Origin: Paraprevotella clara YIT 11840
Lineage (GTDB): Bacteria > Bacteroidota > Bacteroidia > Bacteroidales > Bacteroidaceae
NCBI RefSeq assembly: GCF_000233955.1
Contig: NZ_JH376597.1
Span: forward strand, 1-64,000
Length of the DNA: 64,000 bases
Reading direction: 5' to 3'
Shown in pieces: positions 8,201 to 16,276 of this stretch. The first letter of the stretch is position 1. Every line of letters starts with the position of its first letter. Below the pieces are notes generated by a model. It was not told the origin of the DNA, searched no databases, and worked only from the letters and a program-made list of their open reading frames with translations. The translations under genes and the position numbers were made by a program.

Positions 8201-9831
8201 TTCCCCAAGAAGATACGTCCCACGCCGGGTTTGTCGATTTTGGGCTGGCGCGCCGTTCCGGGACTGTTGAGCACCTCCTCGCAAAGGTCGCCGTCCCAAT
8301 AGATACGGAAATTCAAGTCCCATCCCGCGACATCGGGCAACGGCTTGTCTGCCGTGAGGCTGATGACGCCCGACTGGCTGCTTGCCCCTTGGCAACCCGG
8401 ATAATTCTTATAGAACTTGCCGGCCAACGCACGCCCGTCGTCACTGGTACTTTGCAAACGGTAATATAGTTCCGACGTGGTGGCATTCCGGTAATTCATG
8501 GCCGGGGAAGTTTCATTACAGGCAAACATCTCCTGCCCGAAACGGTAAGGATCCAAATCGGCGCAATGTTGTGCGTCGCCATGCCCGAGGCCGGTGGTAC
8601 TCAATCCCTTTCCATTATCGTCTATTATCATCGAGCCGAATACGATTTCATCCCGTCCGTCCATATCCACATCGGCCACGCCGAAGTTGTGGTAACCCTG
8701 CCCGAACCACGGACCTCCCACGCTGCATACCCAATTCCAACGTTCCGTCAGCTTATGCGTAGCAGGGTCTACGTCGAAAGTATAAAACTTGTGACGCGTG
8801 TAGCAACCGCGTCCGACGAAAATGGAAGGATGCCGACCGTCCAGATAAGGCGCACCGAAATAGTGTTTGGTGGCACGATGCCCCGTGCCGTCGCCCCAAG
8901 CGGCCGTCCAGTCCGTCTCGCCCGGTTCCAACCGTTTGCAAGGGTAAGGCATCCATTTCTCGCCGTTTTCCCCGATTTCGTACAATTTGCCCGTGGCACC
9001 CTCCATATAGAGCAAATACTCGTTATCGGGCATGGAATATTCGGTATTGTTAATCTTACGGATATCATGGGACATATTGCCCACTTCCGTGACCGTGCCG
9101 TCCGGATGATGGACAATCATATTGTCCGCCCCACGCATCAGCACTTCGGCTCTGCCGTCTTCATCCCAATCGAAAGCTACGGCATCGAACTGTTCATCGG
9201 GTCCCGACTGCATGTTCGGACCGATATCAATGTACCATAGCCGCTCTCCCTTGACGTTGTACACCTCGATGCGGTTGTAAGCCGAAGTATTGGCCACGTC
9301 TGTCACCCCGGGAGTACCCGTATAAAGACGTTTGGCGATAATCTCCGGCATCCCGTCTCCATCGACATCAGCCAGCACAGCATCATTGAACATATAGTTT
9401 TCTGTCAGATCCTCGCCATTACGTCCTTTCATCTCTGCCCCCGGAACTCTGAGGAATCCTGTATTTTGTCCTGTAAGGGAATAGAAACTGAATTCCGTGA
9501 AACGTGTGATGGGGTCGCACTGTTCCCCCTCCTTGCCTTTCACCACAGGAGCCACCGTATATCGGGTTTCGGCCGTCCCTCCCGTATGGACGTAGTTACT
9601 TGCAGACAGTCCTTTGGCTACCAACACACCGTCGGCATAAAGGTTATAAGTCACGTCGTAGTACTCTTCGCCCAGCACACGCCAGCTCACGAAGTTTCCA
9701 CTTCCGCTTTGAGTAACGGTTGCCACGAGTCCGCGTCCCAACTTGTCCATCGTCCGTTGGGCATACAAATCCGTTGTGCCGCCTCCTAAAGCCAAGCAGC
9801 AAGCAAAAAACAAAATCCGGTTCTTTTTCAT
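5230..9831 (-). CDS. Exported PL11-type rhamnogalacturonan lyase fused to autotransporter-like beta-strand repeats
   Basis: 1533 residues. A signal peptide (residues 1-24, ending DLYAQ) precedes a complete family-11 polysaccharide lyase module (about 25-620). It shows the FG-GAP-like Ca-binding loops LADVDGDGMPEI and VADVDMDGRDEIV, the FDWDEDGRAEV loop, GDWREELLVRDG and the closing YNQPPHLSYFLG typical of YesW/YesX-like enzymes. These cleave the rhamnogalacturonan-I backbone by beta-elimination. Residues about 640-1470 are repetitive, Gly/Thr/Ser-rich and carry autotransporter-associated (PATR) beta-strand repeats such as NTYTGGTRISGGTVSV, so a long right-handed beta-helix is expected. The tail (VYTLDGARAGYF ... 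SGMYMVKM) resembles a secretion-sorting C-domain. Known PL11 enzymes are about 600-700 residues, so the tail more than doubles the length. The gene stands alone, not in a SusCD locus, with its own -7 box at 9868-9875. Confidence 0.88.
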   Translation of the reverse strand: MKKNRILFFACCLALGGGTTDLYAQRTMDKLGRGLVATVTQSGSGNFVSWRVLGEEYYDVTYNLYADGVLVAKGLSASNYVHTGGTAETRYTVAPVVKGKEGEQCDPITRFTEFSFYSLTGQNTGFLRVPGAEMKGRNGEDLTENYMFNDAVLADVDGDGMPEIIAKRLYTGTPGVTDVANTSAYNRIEVYNVKGERLWYIDIGPNMQSGPDEQFDAVAFDWDEDGRAEVLMRGADNMIVHHPDGTVTEVGNMSHDIRKINNTEYSMPDNEYLLYMEGATGKLYEIGENGEKWMPYPCKRLEPGETDWTAAWGDGTGHRATKHYFGAPYLDGRHPSIFVGRGCYTRHKFYTFDVDPATHKLTERWNWVCSVGGPWFGQGYHNFGVADVDMDGRDEIVFGSMIIDDNGKGLSTTGLGHGDAQHCADLDPYRFGQEMFACNETSPAMNYRNATTSELYYRLQSTSDDGRALAGKFYKNYPGCQGASSQSGVISLTADKPLPDVAGWDLNFRIYWDGDLCEEVLNSPGTARQPKIDKPGVGRIFLGNGAMNNGTKNNPCVTGDLFGDWREELLVRDGKDLLIYTTNYPTDFRIPTLWHDHQYRQGMVWETIGYNQPPHLSYFLGELEDITVAPPPLTTEGRTQIANGGNITTAHNGSQVLVFDNADTQVAVESGAEPWVAVFNVPSWVKGTALSDCTTKDVPIDYDYYTCTVTGSGFSGATRLVKQGEGTLVLPDVEMTHRGNTDVWNGTLVFNGTMKQSSLWLNRHTSLRSAGTFHSIKADYNATVYPGGDGQVGTITTDSATLGFGSRVVFDLKNDFTSDRLDAKVLTVETKSWKYGPKYLAPVFEFRGEDVQPGRYPIGTAAMVKGELSSILIEGISSQMSARLVLEDGTLYLSLSDVRAVSDVVWNGLNSNIWDFGQSENFTLAEEAGPVFFVTGDRVLFDDTAERRSVSLSGSIEAESVTVDNTLNYAFSGTGALAGHTALVKRGSGMLTISNDNTYTGGTRISGGTVSVNMLSNSTRAYGGLGGVVESADLFVIENGATLRTTETVTQGSPMKMEGEDGGCVENLKDFIIETPVEGTLLTKKGDGWMKLNTACPSLERLALDGGTVQCVACDKPARTVEFRSGTLYENTGSSYAIHVPEGGSGTWSLANRSTYTNKITGEGTLTIYCAVEHGNGWFATRTPVAVNLAQFTGTINATADMADTYPRFTLNTSSGMPDGTLNIAGGVTVQNTGRTFRIGKLAGKGALGGYASFANDGATGVNTWQVGCDDDFTWAGTVTANSKFEKVGSGKMTVSGVWDNTGEVAVKEGTLCLNDRSAENAMLGSGELSVEDGAVLCGLGKLGNASVTVERGGRLYSGTREGASSGALDFSGKRLTVSAGGEVMFNVASKVRCTTLEGISSFSLRGTLKVSVREGLELEAGDEFQLWTANRTVLSSACTLDLDSPGEGLEWDTSALEDGVLKVKTATGITGVVSGEPVDCVVYTLDGARAGYFTCMPSEVRVYMEENGFKSGMYMVKMTQGQRTVSRKVTVD

Positions 9832-9867
9832 GGGTTCTATTTTATTAGGTTAATCCATAAGATGATA

Positions 9868-9875
9868 CAAAAATA
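9868..9875 (-). promoter_or_regulatory. -7 box (TATTTTTG) for the PL11 gene
   Basis: TATTTTTG on the minus strand fits TAnnTTTG and lies 37 bp before the ATG at 9831. It lacks the direct-repeat operator found at the downstream PUL promoters, so it is probably controlled differently. Confidence 0.6.
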
Positions 9876-10032
9876 CATAAATAACTCAACAGACTGCCAT
9901 GTTTGGAGACTTTTCACCTAAACTTTTTAATTCTGTCAATAAAATCAAAAAGCCCCAGTTTCCTCCTCGAAAAGAAGTTAACGTCCAATAACACATTCAT
10001 ACTCAGCGCTATACAATACCCCAAAAACAACC

Positions 10033-10100
10033 GCAGAACGGTAAATCAATCTCAGCCGATTGATTTACCGTTCTGCGCCAAACGATTTTCCGTTCTCAGC
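10033..10100 (-). repeat. Dispersed CTCAGCCGAA repeat, copy A, forming the likely his operon terminator
   Basis: GCAGAACGGTAAATCAAT (10033-10050) and ATTGATTTACCGTTCTGC (10059-10076) are an 18-bp perfect inverted repeat with loop CTCAGCCG. On the minus strand it follows the hisB stop by 82 bp, and GGTTGTTTTTGG follows the stem, so it can act as a terminator. The sequence continues with TTCTGCGCCAAACGATTTTC, the shared core of three other intergenic copies in this window. Confidence 0.75.
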
Positions 10101-10158
10101 AGGACGGCATCACGCCTTCCGCAGCCCCGTCTTTTCTGTAAAAGATATGAACTTCACG

Positions 10159-11271
10159 TCAGAGGACACCCTTACTCGAAGGCAGCTCGTAATGATAGAT
10201 GTCGCGCCTTACCGCCATCTTCAGGCTACGGGCCAGAGCCTTGAAAATTCCCTCTATCTTATGGTGCTCGTTCACGCCTTCGGCCTTGATGTTCAAGTTC
10301 ATCCGCGCCGCGTCGCTCAGGCTCTTGAAAAAATGGAGGAACATCTCGGTAGGCATCTCACCCACTTTCTCGCGACGGAACTCGGCATCCCACACCAACC
10401 AAGGCCGTCCGCCGAAATCGAGAGCCACGCTGCACAGGCAGTCGTCCATGGGCAGGCAATAGCCGTAACGCTCGATGCCGCGCTTGTCGCCCAAAGCACG
10501 CAACAGGCACTCTCCCAAAGCCAGGGCCGTATCCTCTATCGTGTGGTGTTCGTCCACCTGCAAGTCGCCTTCCGTCCGGATATACAAATCCATTCCGCCA
10601 TGCTTGCCAATCTGCTCTAACATGTGGTCGAAGAATCCCAATCCCGTACGGATATCACACCGGCCGCTACCGTCCAAATCCAAGCGTACCTCAATGTCGG
10701 TTTCCTTGGTCGTGCGACGCACACGGGCTTTGCGTTCTCCGGCAAAAAGGATTTCGGCAATGCGATCCCAACTGTCCACGTAGCGGATGCGCTCGTCCGA
10801 AAAAGAATCCTCGTCCTTCTCCTTCAGAATCAGGGCACGACAACCGAGGTTCAGGGCCAACTGCGCGTCCGTCTCACGGTCGCCGATGACCCAACAGGCC
10901 GCCATGTCGTAATCGCCCGAAGTGTAACGTCCCAACATGGCCGTACCCGGCTTGCGCGTGGGCAAATTCTCTTCCGGGAAACTGCGGTCTATCAACACGT
11001 CGTCGAACGTTACGCCCTCTCCCTCCAAGGTGCGCATCATCAGATTGTGCACCGGCCAAAAGGTGTCTTCAGGGAAGGCTTCCGTGCCCAACCCGTCTTG
11101 GTTGGACACCATGACAAACTCGTAATCCAGTTTCTGGCGGATAAATGCCAGATTGCGCATCACGCCCGGCACGAACGCCAGTTTCTCGAACGCGTCTATC
11201 TGCTCGTCCGCCGGCTCTTTTATCAAAGTGCCGTCGCGGTCTATAAACAAGGCTTTTTTCATGATGTTCAT
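10159..11271 (-). CDS. hisB: Bifunctional histidinol-phosphatase / imidazoleglycerol-phosphate dehydratase
   Basis: 370 residues. The N-terminal HAD phosphatase half begins [17 protein letters not shown] (catalytic DxD) and also shows the [10 protein letters not shown] and [11 protein letters not shown] segments. The C-terminal dehydratase half has the metal-binding motifs [14 protein letters not shown] and [18 protein letters not shown]. Together they catalyse steps 7 and 9 of histidine synthesis. The frame is open far upstream to 11550, but the start is set at 11271, where ATGA overlaps the hisC stop by 4 bp, implying translational coupling. ATG 11262 is an alternative. It is the last gene of hisGDCB; hisH, hisA, hisF and hisI are not in the window. 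Confidence 0.95.
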   Translation of the reverse strand: MNIMKKALFIDRDGTLIKEPADEQIDAFEKLAFVPGVMRNLAFIRQKLDYEFVMVSNQDGLGTEAFPEDTFWPVHNLMMRTLEGEGVTFDDVLIDRSFPEENLPTRKPGTAMLGRYTSGDYDMAACWVIGDRETDAQLALNLGCRALILKEKDEDSFSDERIRYVDSWDRIAEILFAGERKARVRRTTKETDIEVRLDLDGSGRCDIRTGLGFFDHMLEQIGKHGGMDLYIRTEGDLQVDEHHTIEDTALALGECLLRALGDKRGIERYGYCLPMDDCLCSVALDFGGRPWLVWDAEFRREKVGEMPTEMFLHFFKSLSDAARMNLNIKAEGVNEHHKIEGIFKALARSLKMAVRRDIYHYELPSSKGVL

Positions 11272-12326
11272 TTTATCGTCTCCGGTTTGTAAGAACGCAA
11301 CGCGCCCAACAGGCTGTTGTCCTCCTGCGGCGTACCGATGGTCACACGCAGGCAGTCGCCGCAAAGTTCCACTCTCGAACGGTTGCGCACGATAATGCCG
11401 TTCTTCACCAAATAGGCGTATATCGCATCGGCTCCTTTGACTTTCGCCAGAAAGAAATTGGCATTCGTCGGATAAATCTTCTCGCAGATATCCAGTTCGG
11501 CAAAGGCCGCCATGACCTGCCCGCGTTCGCGCAGCAACGTCTTCACCCACTTGTCCACATCGAAACGCTTCTTCAATATCTCCACGGCCTGACGCTGGGT
11601 CAGTTGGTTCACGTTGTAAGGGTACTTCACCTTATTAAATAAAGAGATGACCTCTTCGGAGGCAAAGGCCATGCCCAAGCGGATGGCCGCGCTCCCCCAT
11701 GCCTTGGAAAACGTGTTGAGCACGATAAGGTTCGGATATGTCTCCAGTTCTTCGCGGAACGGTTTCTGTTCGGAAAAGTCGGCGTAGGCCTCGTCGATGA
11801 CCACCATCCCCGGAAAACGCTCAAGCACCTTGACGATTTCCTCCCGTTCCAAGTCGTTTCCCGAAGGATTGTTCGGCGAACAAAGGAATATCAGTTTCGT
11901 ATGTTCGTCCGCAGCAGCCAGCAATTTGCCGGCATCCAACCGGAAACCGTCATCCAACAATACGGGGCGATAGGCCACGTCATTGATATCCGCACACACT
12001 TTATACATACCGTAAGTAGGAGCTATCGCCACCACGTTGTCCGTCTTCGGTTCGCAGAAAATCCGGAATGCCAAGTCGATGGCTTCGTCACTGCCGTTAC
12101 CGAGAAAGATTTGTCCGGGCTTCACGCCTTTGACGGGAGCCAACATCTCTTTCACCTCCAGTTGCAAAGGGTCGGGATAGCGGTTGTACGGGGCATTGTA
12201 AGGATTCTCGTTCGCATCGAGAAAGACGGAAGCCGCCGCACCCTTGTATTCGTCACGGGCCGAGCTGTACGGCTTCAACGCCCAGATGTTCGGGCGCACC
12301 AGTTTTTGCAAAGGTTTCATGCTCAT
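11268..12326 (-). CDS. hisC: Histidinol-phosphate aminotransferase
   Basis: 352 residues, a fold-type I PLP enzyme of normal length. Recognisable motifs are DANENP (substrate loop), [28 protein letters not shown] (the PLP-pyridine Asp) and [13 protein letters not shown] with the Schiff-base Lys. It converts imidazole-acetol phosphate to histidinol phosphate with glutamate as amino donor. Both ends overlap neighbours by 4 bp (ATGA), so it is translated in step with hisD and hisB. Transcription is controlled by the attenuator in front of hisG. Confidence 0.97.
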   Translation of the reverse strand: MSMKPLQKLVRPNIWALKPYSSARDEYKGAAASVFLDANENPYNAPYNRYPDPLQLEVKEMLAPVKGVKPGQIFLGNGSDEAIDLAFRIFCEPKTDNVVAIAPTYGMYKVCADINDVAYRPVLLDDGFRLDAGKLLAAADEHTKLIFLCSPNNPSGNDLEREEIVKVLERFPGMVVIDEAYADFSEQKPFREELETYPNLIVLNTFSKAWGSAAIRLGMAFASEEVISLFNKVKYPYNVNQLTQRQAVEILKKRFDVDKWVKTLLRERGQVMAAFAELDICEKIYPTNANFFLAKVKGADAIYAYLVKNGIIVRNRSRVELCGDCLRVTIGTPQEDNSLLGALRSYKPETIK

Positions 12327-13618
12327 TTCATTTCGGTTTTAATGGATTCCAATCTTACGGTCATGGCGTTGCGGTGTGCGTCGAGATGCTCGCCCGCCGC
12401 CATGAGTTCCACGGCCGGACCGATGGCACGGACCCCCTGCGGCGTAAGTTCCTGAAACGTAATCTTACGGTGGTAGCTGTCCAAGTTGACACCGCTATAA
12501 GCCGTAGCATAACCGTTGGTGGGCAACGTATGGTTCGTGCCTGAAGCATAATCCCCCGCACTCTCCGGCGTATAAGAACCGAGGAACACGCTGCCTGCAT
12601 TGACCACCCGTTCGGCGGCCTGCATGTAATCGGCCGTTTCGATAATCAGATGTTCGGGCGCGTAGCGGTTGGTCAGTTCCAACGCCTCGTCCATGTCGCG
12701 CACCACGACGAGTTTGCTGTGGGCCAATGCCTGCTCCGCGATTTCCTTGCGCGGAAGGGCAGCCAACTGGCGTTCCACTTCGTCCTGTACCTTGCCGACC
12801 AAAGCTTCGTCGGTCGTCACCAACAAGACCTGGCTGTCCACGCCATGCTCGGCCTGCGAAAGCAAGTCGGCCGCCACGAATACCGGATTGGAACCGGCGT
12901 CGGCCAATACCTCCACCTCCGAAGGTCCGGCGGGCATGTCGATGGCCACATCATGAAGCGACACTTGCTGCTTGGCCGCCATGACGTACTGGTTGCCGGG
13001 ACCGAATATCTTATACACCTTGGGCACGCTTTCCGTACCGTAGGCCATGGCACCGATGGCCTGCACACCGCCCGCCTTGAAAATACGGTTCACTCCGGCC
13101 ACACGGGCTGCGCAAAGGATGGCGGGATGCACCTTGCCGTCACGTCCCGGCGGCGTGCAAAGCACGATTTCACGGCATCCGGCAATCTTGGCCGGTGTGG
13201 CCAGCATCAGCACCGTGGAGAAAAGCGGCGCCGTCCCTCCGGGTATGTAAAGCCCCACCCGTTCTATGGGAACGGCTTTCTGCCAACAGGTCACCCCGGG
13301 ACGGACTTCCACCTTCGTCGTTTCAAAGCGTTGGGAAGCGTGGAACTTCCCGATATTGTCGTGCGCCAAGCGCAAGGCATCCTTCAGTTCGGGCGACACC
13401 AGACGTTCGGCCTCGTCCATTTCTTCTTCCGTGACGGCCAGACGCTCCAGTTCCACATGGTCGAACTGCTTTTCGTAGGCCATGACGGCGCGGTCGCCGC
13501 CCGTCTTCACGTCGTCCAACACCCTGCATACGGTTTCACGCAACGTGTCCACGTTCATTACGGGACGTTTCAACAGTTCGTCCCATTCTTCTTTTTGCGG
13601 ATATTTTATCACATTCAT
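12323..13618 (-). CDS. hisD: Histidinol dehydrogenase
   Basis: 431 residues from the preferred start [12 protein letters not shown]. It oxidises histidinol to histidine in two NAD-dependent steps with a Zn ion. Motifs include [43 protein letters not shown] and [14 protein letters not shown], with Zn/catalytic His and Glu in the expected places, and the C-terminal [19 protein letters not shown]. The frame is open to an earlier ATG at 13642, but an AGGAGGA at 13625-13631 lies 7 nt before ATG 13618, which fits the family N-terminus. It overlaps hisC by 4 bp. Confidence 0.96.
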   Translation of the reverse strand: MNVIKYPQKEEWDELLKRPVMNVDTLRETVCRVLDDVKTGGDRAVMAYEKQFDHVELERLAVTEEEMDEAERLVSPELKDALRLAHDNIGKFHASQRFETTKVEVRPGVTCWQKAVPIERVGLYIPGGTAPLFSTVLMLATPAKIAGCREIVLCTPPGRDGKVHPAILCAARVAGVNRIFKAGGVQAIGAMAYGTESVPKVYKIFGPGNQYVMAAKQQVSLHDVAIDMPAGPSEVEVLADAGSNPVFVAADLLSQAEHGVDSQVLLVTTDEALVGKVQDEVERQLAALPRKEIAEQALAHSKLVVVRDMDEALELTNRYAPEHLIIETADYMQAAERVVNAGSVFLGSYTPESAGDYASGTNHTLPTNGYATAYSGVNLDSYHRKITFQELTPQGVRAIGPAVELMAAGEHLDAHRNAMTVRLESIKTEMK

Positions 13619-13624
13619 TTGCTG

Positions 13625-13631
13625 TCCTCCT
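13625..13631 (-). promoter_or_regulatory. hisD: Shine-Dalgarno (AGGAGGA) fixing the hisD start
   Basis: AGGAGGA on the minus strand, 7 nt before ATG 13618. It argues for the shorter HisD rather than the ATG at 13642, which lies upstream of the site. Confidence 0.65.
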
Positions 13632-13663
13632 CTTTTTGACATGAAAATACCGGCCTGTCCGGC

Positions 13664-14515
13664 TCAAAGAATCATCTTCTCCACGGGAACGACCAGAATG
13701 CCCTGCGCTCCCAACTCCTTCAGTTTGGAAATAATCTCCCAAAAGCGGGACTCATCGATGACGGTGTGCACACTGCTCCACCCTTCCTGCGCCAAAGGCA
13801 TCACCGTGGGACTTTTGGCTCCGGGCAATACGGACACGACATCTTTCACCTTGTCCGACGGCACGTTCATCAGTACGTATTTCTTGTCTTCCGCACTCTT
13901 TACCGCCTCGATGCGGAACAGCAACTCGTCCAAAATCGCCTTCTTGGCATCGTCCATATTCCGGTTGGCGATGAGCAACGCTTCGCTCTTCATGACGACG
14001 GCCACCTCCTGCAAGTTATTGCTTACCAAGGTGGAACCGGAGCTTACAATATCGAAAATACCGTCGGCCAACCCGATACCGGGCGCGATTTCCACAGAAC
14101 CGGTAATGACGTGGATGTCCGCCTCCACTCCGTTTTCCTTCATGAATTTTCTCAAGATATTGGGATAGGAAGTGGCTATCTTCTTACCTTCGAACCAAGA
14201 AAGGCCGGAATAATCCACAGCCTTGGGTATGGCCAACGAAAGGCGGCACTTACTGAAGCCCAGACGGCGTACCACCACGGCATCCTCCTCTCTTTCCACA
14301 AATTCATTTTCGCCCACGATACCCAAGTCGGCCACTCCTCCCGCCACGGACTGCGGAATATCGTCGTCGCGCAGGTAAAGCACCTCGACGGGGAAATTGG
14401 AGGACTGCACCAACAAGGTGCGCTTGGATGAACTCACTTTGATGTCGGCCTCCGCCAGGAGCGCCATGGTGTCTTCGTAAAGACGTCCTTTCGACTGTAC
14501 TGCAATTCTAAGCAT
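13664..14515 (-). CDS. hisG: ATP phosphoribosyltransferase, long form
   Basis: 283 residues. It catalyses the first committed step of histidine synthesis, PRPP plus ATP to phosphoribosyl-ATP. The N-terminal catalytic lobes show RIAVQSKGRLYEDT, GGVADLGIVGENE and the PRPP loop region ITGSVEIAPGIGLADGIFDIVSSGSTL. The last 75 residues are the regulatory domain of the long form (HisG-L), which gives feedback inhibition by histidine and does not need HisZ. It is the first structural gene of the operon; its ATG lies 35 bp after the attenuator stem. Confidence 0.97.
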   Translation of the reverse strand: MLRIAVQSKGRLYEDTMALLAEADIKVSSSKRTLLVQSSNFPVEVLYLRDDDIPQSVAGGVADLGIVGENEFVEREEDAVVVRRLGFSKCRLSLAIPKAVDYSGLSWFEGKKIATSYPNILRKFMKENGVEADIHVITGSVEIAPGIGLADGIFDIVSSGSTLVSNNLQEVAVVMKSEALLIANRNMDDAKKAILDELLFRIEAVKSAEDKKYVLMNVPSDKVKDVVSVLPGAKSPTVMPLAQEGWSSVHTVIDESRFWEIISKLKELGAQGILVVPVEKMIL

Positions 14516-14549
14516 ATCTGTTTTTTTAATGAAGTATTCTTAAACTATC

Positions 14550-14581
14550 AAAAAAGGCTCACCGTTCATATCGGCAAGCCT
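14550..14581 (-). terminator. his attenuator terminator
   Basis: On the minus strand, AGGCTTGCCG (14581-14572) pairs with CGGTGAGCCT (14564-14555) around a 7-nt loop, followed by TTTTTTG. The 5' arm is also the 3' partner of the antiterminator, so the two structures exclude each other. It lies between the His-rich leader peptide and hisG. Confidence 0.85.
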
Positions 14582-14625
14582 TCATTTCTATCCTTCCATT
14601 GGCACACGCGGGACAGCCTACCGAT
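14570..14625 (-). promoter_or_regulatory. his attenuator antiterminator
   Basis: On the minus strand ATCGGTAGGCT (14625-14615), just after the leader-peptide stop codon, can pair over 11 bp (with G-T wobbles) with GGCTTGCCGAT (14580-14570). This blocks the terminator stem. A ribosome stalled at the His codons upstream would leave this region free to pair, switching the operon on when histidyl-tRNA is short. Confidence 0.7.
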
Positions 14626-14627
14626 TT

Positions 14628-14672
14628 CTAACCGTTAGGATGATGATGGTGGCGTGTTGCAATATTCTTCAT
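14628..14672 (-). CDS. hisL: his operon leader peptide
   Basis: The 15-codon frame reads MKNIATRHHHHPNG and stops at TAG. Four consecutive His codons (CAC CAT CAT CAT) sit just before the antiterminator/terminator region, the hallmark of histidine attenuation. The peptide itself has no function beyond its translation rate. It was found by reading the hisG upstream region and is too short for ordinary gene finding. Confidence 0.88.
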   Translation of the reverse strand: MKNIATRHHHHPNG

Positions 14673-14690
14673 TTTCTCTTTTATTTGTGG

Positions 14691-14698
14691 CAAAGTTA
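14691..14698 (-). promoter_or_regulatory. -7 box (TAACTTTG) of the his operon
   Basis: TAACTTTG on the minus strand matches TAnnTTTG and lies 19 bp before the leader-peptide ATG, so the leader begins close to the transcript 5' end, as expected for an attenuator. No clear -33 element is seen at the usual distance. Confidence 0.65.
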
Positions 14699-14801
14699 AA
14701 TTATTATCTGCAAATAAACAACAAATTCGCAAGAAAATTACGAAGAAGTTATCATTGGACAACGAAATCGGCAGTTCTTTTTCTTATGAAAAGCAGTTGT
14801 T

Positions 14802-15363
14802 TCAGTAGTTGATGAGTGGTAAATTCCGCCGGGTGAGCACACAGCAGTCTTTCCTTTTTAAAACGACGTGCAGCCTGGCCGTCATATACCTTTCTACGGT
14901 ATAGCCTTCGTTTTCAAAGTGAGGGATAATGTCTTCATCTGTCATGTCCCTATGGGGGAAAGCGGCCACGGCGTCCGGTACGTTCCAACTTAACAGGATG
15001 AAATGCGACGATAGGCGTGCGAGGTTACGTATGGCTGTGGATGCCGATTTTTCAGGGATATAGGGAAGCACGTCCTTGCATACCACGATATCAAAGGGAG
15101 TGGAAATATCCAGTTCTTCCGTGAGGTCTGCCACTTCGCAGACAGCATCCCCCTCGGGCAGGAGCATACCGGACAAATCCGGCGTACGGGGATTCGCGTC
15201 ATATCCGGCAAACGCAAGTCCGCGGCTCCTCCATTGCGAGACATAGTAACCGGCACCGCATCCTATGTCTATCCCCGTCCGTGCCCCCTATGTCCCACCA
15301 CATTTGCGTGACGAAATCGCAAAATGTTTTGTCGTATCCGTACTTCAGGAAACCGTCATACGT
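14802..15363 (-). pseudogene. Class I SAM-dependent methyltransferase, frameshifted and without clear start
   Basis: The downstream frame encodes the second half of a small methyltransferase (from GIDIGCGAGYY, SAM motif I, through FDIVVCKDVLPYIPEKS to the end). The N-terminal part (YDGFLKYGYDKTFCDFVTQMWWDIG) is in another frame. Dropping one base from the CCCCC run at 15284-15288 (GGGGG on the coding strand) joins them as WWDIGARTGIDIGCGAGYY, so a one-base insertion or a sequencing error breaks the gene. The N-terminal frame has no ATG before MWWDIG: it directly continues the frame of the upstream glycosyltransferase after its TAG. Function, if any, would be methylation of a sugar or lipid in partnership with the GT14 enzyme; this is inference. 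Confidence 0.7.
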
Positions 15364-16272
15364 CTAACTGCCGGTCTTTGTCAGGCCAATCTCCCTGTCT
15401 TGTAGCAGATACCGGTCTATCCTGTCCAATAGCACCGTACTGCATGGCTGTTCGATTTTTCGTGCGAAAAGATATTCGTCTTCCAAAAGGTAACGGAAAT
15501 GTTCGCATCCCAAATTGGCGGGACGGTTGCCGTTTTCATGTTTCCAACGGATAAAACGGTGGTTCCAAGGCACGATGTCTTCCTTATCCATTAAATTGAC
15601 CAATACGGTGGCCACATAACATTCCTCCGGTGCGAAAGTCATCCACATCCGGCCATAAAGCGAGGGGAAGCGGTCAGTATAGTCCAACAAGGTGATGGCA
15701 GCCTTTCGGGTTATGGACCACCATTGCGAACTGCCGTACAGATGGTCGAACTCATCGGGAATGGGGCGTTTTGCCCTTTTGGCCTGTTGTTGCCTTACCT
15801 GTTCCCTGACCCACCCACGCGGATTCCTTTTGCCTGCGGCATAGTCGTATGGATAATAATATTGCAGTCGGCGGAAAGTATTGTCTTCCCAGTTAGGATG
15901 CGGCAAATGCAGGTATCCGATGTATTCTTTTCCCGCATTCCGGTCAAAGAACTCCAGGAAATAATCTAACGGACGAGTCGGGTAATCTTGCCCGCTGATA
16001 AGATGAAAGTAATCGGCATCACTGCGTTGCACAGCCATGCGCAACAGGTGCATTTCGCTTTCCAATACACTTGTGCCGCCCCAGTTCACGTCATATTCAC
16101 GCGAAACGGCTTTCACTTGTTTGTAACTACGCAACTTTTCTTCCTCTTCGCGTGTGACGGGTTGCTTTTTGTCTATATGGATGAATACGTCGCAATCCTT
16201 TTCGAAATATCCGGCCAACCTGCATAGCTGGCCGATGTTTTTGTGGGCTAAGATTAGAATGGCATGTTTCAT
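15364..16272 (-). CDS. GT14-type glycosyltransferase (core-2/I-branching beta-1,6-GlcNAc-transferase family)
   Basis: 302 residues, no signal peptide. Motifs of the branching-enzyme family (PF02485) are clear: HAILILAHKN at the N-terminus, FIHIDKK, HLISGQDYPTRP, YGSSQWWSITRKAA and FAPEECYVATVL. Bacterial members are cytosolic or peripheral enzymes that add sugars to surface polysaccharides or glycoproteins; donor and acceptor cannot be told from sequence. It is followed immediately by a broken methyltransferase and preceded, 4 bp away, by an unknown exported protein. It is not in a visible polysaccharide biosynthesis cluster. Confidence 0.88.
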   Translation of the reverse strand: MKHAILILAHKNIGQLCRLAGYFEKDCDVFIHIDKKQPVTREEEEKLRSYKQVKAVSREYDVNWGGTSVLESEMHLLRMAVQRSDADYFHLISGQDYPTRPLDYFLEFFDRNAGKEYIGYLHLPHPNWEDNTFRRLQYYYPYDYAAGKRNPRGWVREQVRQQQAKRAKRPIPDEFDHLYGSSQWWSITRKAAITLLDYTDRFPSLYGRMWMTFAPEECYVATVLVNLMDKEDIVPWNHRFIRWKHENGNRPANLGCEHFRYLLEDEYLFARKIEQPCSTVLLDRIDRYLLQDREIGLTKTGS

Positions 16273-16276
16273 GGCT

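Larger units (their letters stand above)
9832..10158. other. Intergenic region between hisB and the PL11 gene
   Basis: 327 bp. It contains the PL11 promoter (-7 box 9868-9875) and the large hairpin at 10033-10076 belonging to the dispersed CTCAGCCGAA repeat. Nothing else is recognisable; no coding frame with plausible content is seen. Confidence 0.6.

Noticed and set aside
11272-11550. N-terminal extension of the hisB frame (93 codons)
   Set aside because: It lies entirely within hisC in another frame; the ATGA overlap at 11271 gives the natural start.
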